Assembly: GCF_003020125.1 (NCBI RefSeq) | Contig: NZ_PYFW01000001.1 | Location: 744,001 to 808,000 of the forward strand | Length of the DNA: 64,000 bases | Reading direction: 5' to 3' | Source: Bradyrhizobium sp. MOS003 | GTDB taxonomy: Bacteria; Pseudomonadota; Alphaproteobacteria; Rhizobiales; Xanthobacteraceae | Shown here: in pieces, positions 1 through 8,010 of the stretch | Layout: every line of letters begins with the position of its first letter | Numbering within the stretch: position 1 is the first letter of the stretch | Program-made: the position numbers and the translations under genes | Notes under the pieces: model-generated | What the model was told of the DNA's origin: nothing | Databases searched by the model: none | Seen by the model: the letters and a program-made list of their open reading frames with translations, nothing else

Positions 1-1
1 A

Positions 2-931
2 GTGCTCTTGTTGCTGGCACCGGCCGCGCATGCGCAGACCCAGGCCGCGCAGGCGGCGCCCACACCGGCGCAGTCGTCTGATCCCGCGCCCGCTTCACCC
101 TCGCAGACCACCATCGCCGCAAGGTCACAAGAGCAGCGCGGCGTCACCTCACGCGCCATCGACAAAGTGAAAGAGGTGGCCAAATCCGCCGCCGATATTT
201 TCAGCCGCGTGCCGTGCCTGCCGCCGAAGGGCGGTTCGAAGGCGATGGGCTCGCTGCCGCATGTCGCGGGCAAGCTCGTCGCGGGCAAGCCCGTCGTCAT
301 CGTCGCGTTCGGCTCGTCGTCGACCGCGGGCTTCGGCGCAAGCTCGCCGGAGTTCAACTATCCGAACCGTCTCGCCGCGCAATTGCGCCGGCACTATCCG
401 ACCGCCGACATCACCGTCGTCAATGCCGGCGTCGGCGGCGAGGACGCGCCTGAGATGATGAAGCGACTGCAGACGCAGGTGATCGACGTGCACCCGGATC
501 TCGTGATCTGGCAGGTCGGCACCAATGCGGTGCTGCGCAATCTCGATCCCGGCGACACCGCGAAGATGGTCGAGGACGGCATCGGCCGCATTCAGGCCGC
601 CGGCGATGCCGACATCGTGCTGGTCGATCCGCAATATTCACCGGCCGTCAACCAGCGCAAGGAGAGCGCCGGCAAGATGGTGAATCTGCTCGGCAAGGTT
701 GCCGAGCTGCGCCATGTCGGCATCTTCCCGCGCTTCGAGGTCATGCGCGATTGGCACGAGAACCAGGCGATCCCGGTCGAGAGCTTCGTCATCGCCGACG
801 GTCTGCACATGAACGATTGGGGCTACGCCTGCTTCGCCCAGTTGCTCGGCGACGACATCATCCGCTCCGTCGGCCAGATCAAGCTCGGCGTGAACGTGCC
901 GGCGGACGTGCAGACATATCGGCCGATGTGA
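2..931 (+). CDS. SGNH/GDSL-type hydrolase, secreted (5' end cut by window)
   Basis: Probable secreted esterase/lipase-like hydrolase of the SGNH fold. After a hydrophobic LLLLAPAAHAQ stretch that looks like the end of a signal peptide, and a Pro/Ala/Ser-rich linker, the SGNH blocks appear in order: block I with FGSSSTAG around residue 104 (nucleophile Ser), block II with NAGVGGE, block III with VGTNA, and block V with DGLHMNDWG (Asp and His of the triad). It is readable from a GTG at the left edge, but the true start is probably upstream of the window. The substrate cannot be told from sequence; peptidoglycan or polysaccharide deacetylation or a lysophospholipase role are both possible. Confidence 0.75.
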   Translation: MLLLLAPAAHAQTQAAQAAPTPAQSSDPAPASPSQTTIAARSQEQRGVTSRAIDKVKEVAKSAADIFSRVPCLPPKGGSKAMGSLPHVAGKLVAGKPVVIVAFGSSSTAGFGASSPEFNYPNRLAAQLRRHYPTADITVVNAGVGGEDAPEMMKRLQTQVIDVHPDLVIWQVGTNAVLRNLDPGDTAKMVEDGIGRIQAAGDADIVLVDPQYSPAVNQRKESAGKMVNLLGKVAELRHVGIFPRFEVMRDWHENQAIPVESFVIADGLHMNDWGYACFAQLLGDDIIRSVGQIKLGVNVPADVQTYRPM

Positions 932-940
932 GACGGTGCC

Positions 941-1042
941 GTAGGGTGGGCAAAGGCGCGCCCTTCGCGCGCCGTGCCCACGATCTCGTCGTTGTCATCG
1001 AGAATGGTGGGCACGGCGCAAGCGCGCCTTTGCCCACCCTAC
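941..1042. repeat. Hyphenated palindromic repeat (family F)
   Basis: Outer 20-bp arms GTAGGGTGGGCAAAGGCGCG (941-960) and its perfect reverse complement (1023-1042) enclose a second inverted pair, GCGCCGTGCCCAC (969-981) and GTGGGCACGGCGC (1007-1019). It lies between two convergent genes and could fold into a long stem-loop acting as a bidirectional terminator. Confidence 0.85.
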
Positions 1043-1057
1043 CAGACCTTCCCCCTC

Positions 1058-2245
1058 TCACGCCTTCTCCAGCGCCGCCGTCAGATCCTCGATCAGATCA
1101 TCGGCATGCTCCAGCCCCGCCGAGAAGCGGATGAAACCTTCGCTGATGCCGAGCGCGGCGCGGTCCTCCGGCTTCAGGCGCTGATGCGTCGTGGTCGCCG
1201 GATGGGTGACGAGGCTCTTGGCGTCGCCGAGATTGTTGGAGATCTTCGCAAGCTTCAATTCATTGAGCACGCGGAACGCGGCCTGCTTGCCGCCCTTGAC
1301 CTCGAAGCCGACCAGCGTCGAGCCGCCGCGCATCTGCTTCTTCACCAGGGCTGCCTGCGGATGATCGGCGCGGCCCGGGAACACCAGCCGCGAGATCTTC
1401 GGATGGCTCGCCAGCACGTCGGCGATGCGCGCGGCAGTCTCGGTCTGCGCGCGCACGCGCACGCCCAGCGTCTCGAGACCCTTGAGCAGGACCCAGGCGT
1501 TGAACGGCGAGATCGACGGGCCGGTCTGGCGCATGAAATTGTGGATATGCTCGGCGATGAAGGCCTCCGAGGACAGGATGATGCCGCCGAGGCAGCGGCC
1601 CTGGCCGTCGATGTGCTTGGTCGCGGAATAGACCACGACGTCGGCGCCGAGCGCGAGCGGGCTCTGCCAGATCGGCGTCGCGAACACGTTGTCGACGACG
1701 AGCCGCGCGCCGGCCTTGTGCGCGATCTCGGCAATCCCGGGAATGTCGAGCACGTCGAGCGTCGGGTTGGTCGGGCTCTCCAGGAAGAACGTCTTGGTGT
1801 TGGGCCTCACCGCGCGTTGCCATTCGTCGAGATTGGCGCCGTCGACCAGCGTGGTCTCGATGCCGTAGCGCGGCAGCAGGTCCTGCACGACGTAGAGGCA
1901 CGAGCCGAACAGCGCGCGGGAGGCGACCAGATGATCGCCCGCCTTGAGCGGCGCCAGGATCGCGGTTGTCACCGCGGCCATGCCGGTTGCGGCCGAGCGG
2001 GCGGCTTCGGCGCCTTCGAGCTCGATCATGCGGCGCTCGAACATCGCGATGGTGGGATTGGAATAGCGCGAATAGATGAAGCCCGGATCCTCGCCCTTGA
2101 ACCGCGCTTCGCATTGCTCGGCGGTGTCGTAGACATAGCCCTGGGTCAGGAACAGCGCCTCCGACGTCTCGCCATATTGCGAACGCAGGGTGCCGGAATG
2201 GACCAGGCGGGTTTCGGGACGGTAGTGGGCGGTCGACTTCGACAT
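1058..2245 (-). CDS. metZ: O-succinylhomoserine sulfhydrylase
   Basis: PLP enzyme of the Cys/Met metabolism family that makes homocysteine from O-succinylhomoserine and sulfide in methionine synthesis (cytoplasm). The 395-residue length is normal. Diagnostic parts are YSRYSNPT near the N-terminus, the aromatic and PLP-contact region AATGMAAVTTA, and the lysine motif SATKHIDGQGR. The reading frame could begin at 2284 or 2260, but the ATG at 2245 is preferred: GGAGG lies 5 bases upstream of it, and the family starts with MSKS plus a short tail before YRPETRLV. Upstream lie a SAM-II riboswitch, a terminator and a promoter, so it is very likely shut off by high S-adenosylmethionine. Confidence 0.93.
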   Translation of the reverse strand: MSKSTAHYRPETRLVHSGTLRSQYGETSEALFLTQGYVYDTAEQCEARFKGEDPGFIYSRYSNPTIAMFERRMIELEGAEAARSAATGMAAVTTAILAPLKAGDHLVASRALFGSCLYVVQDLLPRYGIETTLVDGANLDEWQRAVRPNTKTFFLESPTNPTLDVLDIPGIAEIAHKAGARLVVDNVFATPIWQSPLALGADVVVYSATKHIDGQGRCLGGIILSSEAFIAEHIHNFMRQTGPSISPFNAWVLLKGLETLGVRVRAQTETAARIADVLASHPKISRLVFPGRADHPQAALVKKQMRGGSTLVGFEVKGGKQAAFRVLNELKLAKISNNLGDAKSLVTHPATTTHQRLKPEDRAALGISEGFIRFSAGLEHADDLIEDLTAALEKA

Positions 2246-2284
2246 AGGTACCTCCGACATGACCGTCTCGTCGAAAACGGTCAC

Positions 2285-2317
2285 AAAAAACCGGCCTGGA
2301 TATAACCACGGGCCGGG
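2285..2317 (-). terminator. Riboswitch-controlled intrinsic terminator of metZ leader
   Basis: On the minus strand CCGGCC (2316-2311) pairs with GGCCGG (2296-2291), extended by an inner TGG/CCA, and is followed at once by six T (2290-2285). An alternative hairpin, GGCCGGG (2336-2330) with CCCGGCC (2317-2311), uses the same left arm and would act as antiterminator. The aptamer's 3' end abuts the antiterminator arm. Confidence 0.8.
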
Positions 2318-2329
2318 ATCACAGAGGTC

Positions 2330-2390
2330 CCCGGCCTGTTTAGCGACTTATTTAACGTGGCTGCAAGCCGGCCGGCTCAAATCACCACGG
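2330..2390 (-). ncRNA. SAM-II riboswitch aptamer
   Basis: Read on the minus strand, the P1 stem is CGTGG (2389-2385) with CCACG (2360-2356). The loop starts TGATTTGA, the 3' side of the loop is CTTGCAG, and downstream come TTAAATAA and GCTAAACAGG. These blocks match the order and wording of the alphaproteobacterial SAM-II consensus, which is normally found before metA/metX/metZ genes. It lies in the metZ leader, and its 3' end touches the first arm of the antiterminator, so SAM binding should favour the terminator. Confidence 0.88.
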
Positions 2391-2401
2391 GATAAGTGAT
2401 G

Positions 2402-2430
2402 CTCATATTCCGCAATGCCCTTTCCGTCAA
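2402..2430 (-). promoter_or_regulatory. Sigma-70-type promoter of metZ
   Basis: TTGACG (2430-2425), a 17-base spacer and TATGAG (2407-2402) on the minus strand. The predicted transcript start, about 2395, falls just in front of the SAM-II aptamer, which supports the call. Confidence 0.65.
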
Positions 2431-2478
2431 GGCGTCCATCGGATAGCCGTAAAAGACTTGTATTTCCGGCATGTCCGG

Positions 2479-3615
2479 ATGCATCTGACCCCCGATGAGG
2501 ACCCCCGGTTGACGTTCACGGTCGCGCCCGACGCCAATGGTATCCTGCCCGACCGCATGATCGCGGCGATGGCGGCGGCAGGCCTCATCCTGCCCGCCTA
2601 TGATTTCGTCGAGAGCCAGATCCAGCCGGCGAGCCTCGATCTGCGTCTCGGCGACATTGCCTATCGCGTCCGCGCCAGCTTCCTGCCCGGTCCCGGCGCC
2701 ACCGTCGCCGAGCGCATCGACGAATTGAAGCTGCACGAATTCAGCCTCGCCGACGGCGCCGTGCTTGAAACCAACTGCGTCTACATCGTGCCGCTGCTGG
2801 AGAGCCTCGCGCTGCCGCCGGAGATCGTCGCGGCCGCGAACCCGAAGAGCTCCACCGGCCGGCTTGACGTCTTCACCCGCGTGATCGCTGACGGCACCCG
2901 CCGCTTCGACATGATCGGCGCCGGCTATCACGGCCCGCTCTATGCCGAGATCAGCCCGAAGACGTTTCCGGTGCTGGTCAGCGAGGGCTCGCGTCTCAGC
3001 CAGGTGCGCTTCCGCACCGGCGACGCCATCCTCAATCCCGACGAACTCGATGGCTTGCATGCCGCAGAGCGTCTCGTCGACATCGACGATGCCGATCTCT
3101 CCGGCGGCGTCGCCGTCTCCGTCGATCTCTCCGGCGAGAAGGCGAACGGCTTCGTCGGTTACCGCGCCAAGCGGCACACCGGCGTTATCGACGTCGATCG
3201 CCGCGCCGGCTATTCCGTCGAGGACTTCTGGGAGCCGATCTCGGCCCGTCCCGACGGCAGCCTGATCCTCGATCCCGGCGAGTTCTACATCCTGGCCTCG
3301 AAGGAAGCCGTGCAGGTGCCGCCCGACTACGCCGCGGAGATGGTGCCGTTCGATCCGCTGGTCGGCGAATTCCGCGTGCACTATGCCGGATTCTTCGATC
3401 CCGGCTTCGGCTATGCCGGCGCTGGCGGATTGGGATCGCGCGCCGTGCTGGAAGTGCGCTCGCGCGAAGTGCCGTTCATTCTCGAGCACGGCCAGATCGT
3501 CGGCCGCCTCGTCTACGAGAAGATGCTGGCCCGTCCCGACGCGATGTACGGTCAGCGCATCGGCTCCAACTACCAGGCCCAGGGCCTCAAACTATCGAAG
3601 CATTTCCGGGTGTAG
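2479..3615 (+). CDS. dcd: 2'-deoxycytidine 5'-triphosphate deaminase, double-length form
   Basis: Predicted dCTP deaminase that converts dCTP to dUTP for thymidylate supply. At 378 residues it is about twice the usual 190, and it reads as two copies of the dUTPase/Dcd fold. The first half has QPASLDLRLG, the phosphate-binding SSTGR and GYHGPLYAEIS, whose Glu fits the catalytic position. The second half has LDPGEFYILASKE, PFDPLVGEFRVHY in place of the SSxGR site, and AVLEVRS. The start is uncertain: an in-frame ATG lies at 2458 and neither has a clear ribosome site. It is divergent from metZ, with only about 50 bp between its start and the metZ -35 box. Confidence 0.8.
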   Translation: MHLTPDEDPRLTFTVAPDANGILPDRMIAAMAAAGLILPAYDFVESQIQPASLDLRLGDIAYRVRASFLPGPGATVAERIDELKLHEFSLADGAVLETNCVYIVPLLESLALPPEIVAAANPKSSTGRLDVFTRVIADGTRRFDMIGAGYHGPLYAEISPKTFPVLVSEGSRLSQVRFRTGDAILNPDELDGLHAAERLVDIDDADLSGGVAVSVDLSGEKANGFVGYRAKRHTGVIDVDRRAGYSVEDFWEPISARPDGSLILDPGEFYILASKEAVQVPPDYAAEMVPFDPLVGEFRVHYAGFFDPGFGYAGAGGLGSRAVLEVRSREVPFILEHGQIVGRLVYEKMLARPDAMYGQRIGSNYQAQGLKLSKHFRV

Positions 3616-3622
3616 CCCGATC

Positions 3623-3663
3623 CTGTAGCCCAGATGGAGCGCAAGCGAAATCAGGCTACGAGG
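3623..3663. repeat. Short palindromic repeat (family G, half-size)
   Basis: CTGTAGCC and GGCTACGAG flank a core with GATGGAGCGCAAGCGAAATC. The wording resembles the larger family G element at 31619-31704. It separates the dCTP deaminase and PAS genes. Confidence 0.6.
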
Positions 3664-3670
3664 TGGTGAC

Positions 3671-4087
3671 ATGACCGACCCATCCGAACTCGACGCAAAG
3701 ATCGCCGAAGACGTCGCGGATGCGCTGATCTATTCGGATCGCTCCGGCACGATCATGCGGTGGAATCGTGCAGCGGCGGCGCTGTTCGGCTTCTCGGCCA
3801 CGGAAGCGCTCGGCCAGAATCTCGACCTGATCATTCCCGAGCATCTGCGTGCCGCGCACTGGAAAGGCTTTGAAGCTGCGCTGGCCAGCGGCGCGATGAA
3901 GCTTGCGGGCAGGCCGACGCTGACCCGCGCGCTGCACAAGAGCGGACGCAAGCTCTACATCGAGATGACATTCGCATTGGTGCGGGATTCCGGCGGCAAC
4001 GTGCTGGGATCGGTGGCGATGGCGCGTGACGTCACCGAACGGGTCGAGCGCGAGCGCGCAGCCAAGGCGCCGCCGCAAACTTCGTGA
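3671..4087 (+). CDS. Single PAS-domain protein
   Basis: A 138-residue cytoplasmic protein that is almost entirely one PAS domain: an N-terminal cap, DALIYSDRSGTIMRWN at residues 17-32, FGFSATEALGQNL, then the strand LVRDSGGNVLGSVAMARDVTER closing the fold. No kinase, GGDEF or methyl-accepting output domain is attached, so it may signal by dimerising or by binding another protein. The ligand (flavin, haem or none) cannot be told. The ATG at 3671 follows GAGGTGGTGAC, a reasonable ribosome site. Confidence 0.85.
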   Translation: MTDPSELDAKIAEDVADALIYSDRSGTIMRWNRAAAALFGFSATEALGQNLDLIIPEHLRAAHWKGFEAALASGAMKLAGRPTLTRALHKSGRKLYIEMTFALVRDSGGNVLGSVAMARDVTERVERERAAKAPPQTS

Positions 4088-4191
4088 TGCGGAATTGGCG
4101 GGCGGCCGCGCAGGGCGCTCTGCACGGGCGTCATGTTGCTTGCCGGAAGGCGCGGTGACACACTCGATCGCAACAACGATCGGGAGCGAAC

Positions 4192-5244
4192 ATGACCGCC
4201 GCATCAGATCTCGCGCAGGAAGCCCAATGGAAGCGCTGGCGCGCGGTCGCCGATCTCTATCACGCTTACTTCACCGGCCTCATCCTCACCGTCGTCACGC
4301 GGCGCGGCACCGCGGACGCCGCCGAGTTCGTCTTCCGCGTGTTCCGCCGGCAGCAGCAGGAGCGCTTCCTGCCGGGCTTGCGGAAGCTCGGGATCGATCA
4401 TCTGCCGCCGGCGGTGGCGGCCGCGCAATATCACTATCTCTCCAACTGGATCGGCGGCGTGCATGTCGAATACATGTATGAGAGCGACACCAAGGCCTGG
4501 ATCCGCTATCCGCCGCCGCGCTGGATCTGGAAAGGCACCGCGATCTGCGGCGTTCCGGGCGAGGTGAGCCGTGCGATGCTGCGCGGATGGCACGCCAATA
4601 ACGGCGTCGCGCTCGGCGATCTCAGGCTCGGTTTCGTCTGCACCAAGCAGAGCGTCGACGGCCAGGACGGACTGGAAGGCTATTATTGCCAATACGACCA
4701 TCCGCTCGAGCTGGACCAGCGGCTCGTGTTCGCGCGCCACCTCGAAGCGCCGCTGTTCGATGCCAAGACTGCGCCGACTTTGCCGGTCGCGAGCTGGCCG
4801 AAGCCGCGGCTGGAGAAAGCCTATCGCAACTACGCGATGGAATATGTCCGCACCGCCGCGCCCGTCATGGTGCAGCTGTTCGGACCGGAGGATGCGAGCT
4901 ATCTCCTGCACCTCACCGGCAAGCTGATCGGCATGCAATATTTCGACGAGGTCGCTGCCGCACTGGCGATGAGCCGCGGCGGTGCAAATGAATTCACCGC
5001 GTTCCTGAATGCGCTGCTCGCCGCGCAGGACGACGCGGCCGAGACCACGCAATCCGAAGGCACGTTCGAACTCCGCCAGCAGAGCTGGAAGCTGATGGAC
5101 GGCGTCGCCGACTATCACCCCGCCTGCGCCAGGGTGCTGGAGGGATTGTTCGCAGGCCTCGCTGCGGGATGTGGGCGGCACATCGGCGTGCATTTGCGCC
5201 CGACGACAGGAGGGCGGCCGCCGCTGGTGTGGACGATCGGGTAA
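4192..5244 (+). CDS. Conserved hypothetical protein, 350 aa
   Basis: Not recognised with confidence. It has no signal peptide or clear membrane segment and is rich in aromatic residues (YHYLSNWIGGVHVEYMY, then PPPRWIWKG near residue 105). The layout of an N-terminal helical part, a central beta-rich part with a Cys pair (ICGVPGE, GFVCTKQ) and a C-terminal helical part could fit a small-molecule hydrolase such as the L-2-amino-thiazoline-4-carboxylate hydrolase-like group, but that is only a guess. It is a probable single transcription unit between the PAS gene and the MATE exporter. The ATG at 4192 has GGGAGCGAAC in front of it. Confidence 0.6.
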   Translation: MTAASDLAQEAQWKRWRAVADLYHAYFTGLILTVVTRRGTADAAEFVFRVFRRQQQERFLPGLRKLGIDHLPPAVAAAQYHYLSNWIGGVHVEYMYESDTKAWIRYPPPRWIWKGTAICGVPGEVSRAMLRGWHANNGVALGDLRLGFVCTKQSVDGQDGLEGYYCQYDHPLELDQRLVFARHLEAPLFDAKTAPTLPVASWPKPRLEKAYRNYAMEYVRTAAPVMVQLFGPEDASYLLHLTGKLIGMQYFDEVAAALAMSRGGANEFTAFLNALLAAQDDAAETTQSEGTFELRQQSWKLMDGVADYHPACARVLEGLFAGLAAGCGRHIGVHLRPTTGGRPPLVWTIG

Positions 5245-5413
5245 ATTCCCCCCCATCGAAATGCGCTGCCGCAGGGCACGCCTGCAACTGGCGCAGGAGG
5301 AATCGCCCCGCGCCGTGCTAACAAGCCTCTCGCCGCGCCCTCTGCGCGAAGAAAATAATTGGCACACCTAGGCATTGCCGCGCCGCAGATGGGGCTCCGC
5401 CCCGGGGGAGGAC

Positions 5414-6859
5414 ATGTCCGACATCGCCGAAATCCCGGTCGATGAACAAGAGCGTCCGCTGCCGCCGCCCCCACCCCCGGTGCGGAGCGCGCTGACGGAC
5501 GGGCCGATCCTGCGTACGCTGTTGTCGCTCGCCTGGCCCAACGTGATCGCGCTCTCGGCCGGCACCTGCACGGTGATCGCGGAGACCTCCTATATCGGCC
5601 GGCTCGGCGTCGAGGCGCTGGCGGCGATGGCGCTCGTGTTCCCGACCATCATCCTCACCATGACGATGTCGGGCGGCGCGATGGGCGGCGCGGTGGCTTC
5701 CGCCATTGCTCGCGCGCTCGGCGCCGGCGACCACGAGCGCGCCGGCACCCTCGCCGCGCATGCGATCCTGATCGGCATCAGCTTCGGCCTCGTCTTCATG
5801 CTGGGCATGCTGATCTTCGGGCCGCGTGTGCTGGAAATGCTCGGCGGCCGCGGCGACGTGCTCACGCACGCGATTGCCTACACACAGGTGTTCTTTGGCG
5901 GCGCCGTGCTGCCCTGGCTGCTCAACACCATGGCCGGCGTGCTGCGCGGCACCGGCAACATGAAGCTGCCGTCGTTCCTGATCCTCAACTCCGCGGCCTG
6001 GCAGATCGTGCTCGGCGGCACGCTTGGGCTCGGGCTCGGGCCGGTGCCGCAGTTCGGCATGCGCGGCGTCGCGGCCGGCGCGCTGATCGCCTATTGCATG
6101 AACATCGGCATCATGGGCTGGTACCTGTTCTCCGGCCGCGCCCGGGTGACACCGAAGCTGCGCGGCTTGCGGATTCAATGGGCGATGTTTTTCGACATCC
6201 TGAAGGTCGGCGCCATCGCATGCTTCTCGCCGCTGCAATCGGTGCTGACGATCTCGATCTTCACCCACATGCTGGCGAAGTTCGGCACCGCGATCCTCGC
6301 CGGCTACGGCATCGGCGCGCGGCTGGAATTCCTGCTGACCTCGATCGCGTTCTCGTTCGGCATCGCCTCGGTGCCGATGGTCGGCATGGCGATCGGCGCC
6401 GGCCGCATCGCGCGCGCGCGGCGCATCGCGTGGATCGCGGGTGCGAGCGCCTTCGTGGCCGTCGGGGCGCCCGCGTGCCTCGTCGCGATGTTCCCCGATC
6501 TCTGGGTCAACATCTTCACGGACAGCGCGACGGTGCGCGCCGCCAGCCATCAATATTTGTCGACGGTCGCGCCATTCTACGCTTTCATCGGGCTCGCCTC
6601 GACGATGTATTTCTCCTCGCAAGGCGCGGCCAAGGTGATTGGGCCGGTGCTGGCGCAGACGGCGCGGCTGGTCTACATCTCGGCGGCCGGCTGGTGGTTG
6701 ACCACCCACGAGGCCACCGCGCAGAGCTATTTCTGGCTGGCCGCGAGTTCGATGGTCCTGCTCGGCCTGCTCTCATCTTCCAGCGTGGTGCTGACGCGCT
6801 GGGGGCCGCGCGCGAGCAAGCCTGCGGTCAGGCCGGCGCTTTCAGGCGCAGCCGATTAG
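5414..6859 (+). CDS. MATE family efflux transporter
   Basis: A 481-residue inner-membrane cation-coupled drug/toxin exporter with about twelve membrane segments in two related halves. Typical MATE signatures are LAWPNVIALSAGT in TM1, YIGRLGVEALAAMAL, and GAMGGAVASAIARALGAGD at the end of TM2. An acidic, proline-rich cytoplasmic N-terminus precedes TM1. The ATG at 5414 is chosen because GGGGGAGG sits just upstream. Its stop overlaps by four bases the convergent Met/Gly-rich gene. A second, only distantly similar MATE gene is at 26966-28291. Confidence 0.9.
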   Translation: MSDIAEIPVDEQERPLPPPPPPVRSALTDGPILRTLLSLAWPNVIALSAGTCTVIAETSYIGRLGVEALAAMALVFPTIILTMTMSGGAMGGAVASAIARALGAGDHERAGTLAAHAILIGISFGLVFMLGMLIFGPRVLEMLGGRGDVLTHAIAYTQVFFGGAVLPWLLNTMAGVLRGTGNMKLPSFLILNSAAWQIVLGGTLGLGLGPVPQFGMRGVAAGALIAYCMNIGIMGWYLFSGRARVTPKLRGLRIQWAMFFDILKVGAIACFSPLQSVLTISIFTHMLAKFGTAILAGYGIGARLEFLLTSIAFSFGIASVPMVGMAIGAGRIARARRIAWIAGASAFVAVGAPACLVAMFPDLWVNIFTDSATVRAASHQYLSTVAPFYAFIGLASTMYFSSQGAAKVIGPVLAQTARLVYISAAGWWLTTHEATAQSYFWLAASSMVLLGLLSSSSVVLTRWGPRASKPAVRPALSGAAD

Positions 6860-7350
6860 CGATGCCTGTGGCGGCGATGGCCGCTGCCGCCGACATTGGC
6901 GAGCCGCATCAGTTGCGGGATCATCGCCATCATGTCGCCGCCACTGGAGCCGCCGATCATGCCCATGATGTCGCCGCCACCAACACCGCCATAACCGGCC
7001 GGCATGGGGCCGCCACCCGTCGGGGCGTAGCCGCCGTAATTGGGTGCGCCGAAGCCGCCGCCGAGCGTGCTGGCGCCGAGGCCACCGCCGCTCATCATGC
7101 CACCAAGTCCACCGCCGCCATTCTCCATCATGCGGCTCATCATGGGGCCCATGGTCTGCATCATCATGGCGAAGCGGCGCTTGCCCATCTTCGCCTTCAT
7201 CATCTCCAGCATCGGCGCCATCTGGGTCATCATGTCCTCGCCGCCGACACCTCCGCCGCCGAGGAACTGCGCCTTCGCCGGCGAGCTCGCGACTGAAAAC
7301 AGCAGCAGCACGGCGGCCGCTTGGCAAATCACTCTGTCCGCACCTCTCAT
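6856..7350 (-). CDS. Secreted methionine/glycine-rich protein
   Basis: A 164-residue protein with a signal peptide (basic start, AAAVLLLFSVASS core, AKA cleavage site) and a mature part of very unusual composition: 25 Met overall, mostly as MM or MxxM pairs, long Gly runs, and a basic His/Arg tail GHRRHRHR. No catalytic motif is visible. Met clusters plus a His tail would suit binding of soft metal such as Cu(I) in the periplasm, but nothing nearby supports copper handling and the protein could be structural. It converges on, and overlaps by four bases, the MATE gene. Confidence 0.7.
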   Translation of the reverse strand: MRGADRVICQAAAVLLLFSVASSPAKAQFLGGGGVGGEDMMTQMAPMLEMMKAKMGKRRFAMMMQTMGPMMSRMMENGGGGLGGMMSGGGLGASTLGGGFGAPNYGGYAPTGGGPMPAGYGGVGGGDIMGMIGGSSGGDMMAMIPQLMRLANVGGSGHRRHRHR

Positions 7351-7478
7351 GGCATGCTCCTCGCGCGCGTGGCGCCGCCGGGAGAGCGGAGCCGAACGGA
7401 CGCACGCCGCGATGGTTACGGCTGGCGAGGGCGGAGCTCTGTGAGAAAACTCACAGAAGCGCAGCGCGTCGACCGCGG

Positions 7479-7880
7479 CTAGGCTGCAGCCGGCGGAAAC
7501 GCTTTAAGCATCGCAACGACGGCCTCCTTGGTCTGTCCCTCGACATAGGCTGCAAGCTCGTTCGGCAGCATGTCGATGATCCACACCAAGCGGCTTCTCC
7601 GCTCGCCGTCGGCGATCACCTGCACCGAGGCGCTGTAATGCTTCAGCCGCTCGTTGTTGATGGCATAGACGAGGCGCTGCCGCGCGTCGTCGCAATCGAC
7701 CAGGATCTCGCGCGCCACCGAGCCGTTGGCGAAGGTGACGATACGCGCATTGCCGTCGAGCGTGCAGGCGGTGACGAAGCCGGGCGCCAGCCGCTCATGC
7801 AGCGCGCCGAAATCGCGCACCGCATTCCAGACGTGGTGCGCGGAAGCGTTAAGAGGAATGTCGTTGTGGATGGAGGCCAT
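7479..7880 (-). CDS. SRPBCC family (polyketide cyclase-like) protein
   Basis: A 133-residue START/Bet v1-like fold protein that probably binds a small hydrophobic ligand. Hallmarks are NASAHHVWNAVRDFGALHERLAPG at the N-terminus (split by the usual helix-grip pattern), GSVAREILVDCDDARQRLVY in the middle, and SRLVWIIDMLPNELAAYVE before the long C-terminal helix. It lies on the minus strand after the VOC gene; the two are separated by a palindromic repeat, so joint transcription is uncertain. The ligand is unknown. Confidence 0.82.
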   Translation of the reverse strand: MASIHNDIPLNASAHHVWNAVRDFGALHERLAPGFVTACTLDGNARIVTFANGSVAREILVDCDDARQRLVYAINNERLKHYSASVQVIADGERRSRLVWIIDMLPNELAAYVEGQTKEAVVAMLKAFPPAAA

Positions 7881-7919
7881 GGAGATGTCCTTGACTACGA
7901 TAGGTCGGCGCTACAACCC

Positions 7920-8000
7920 CGTCATTGCGCGCGCAGCGAAGCAATCCAGGAATGGTTCTGCGGAGGCAGTCTGGATTGCTTCGCTGCGCTCGCAATGACG
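7920..8000. repeat. Palindromic repeat (family E)
   Basis: CGTCATTGCGCGCGCAGCGA on the left and its imperfect inverse TCGCTGCGCTCGCAATGACG on the right, with GCAATCCAG/CTGGATTGC inside. It is the same family as 33441-33526. Translated, it gives the [14 protein letters not shown] strings often mis-annotated as protein tails. Confidence 0.85.
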
Positions 8001-8010
8001 AGGAGGGTGC

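Noticed and set aside
974..2305. A 443-residue open frame on the + strand
   Set aside because: It is antisense to metZ, Arg/Ala/Gly-rich with no family motif, and arises from high GC in the opposite strand.
5358..5384. TTGGCAC...TTGC before the first MATE gene, resembling a sigma-54 promoter
   Set aside because: The GG and GC elements are 14 bases apart instead of 10.
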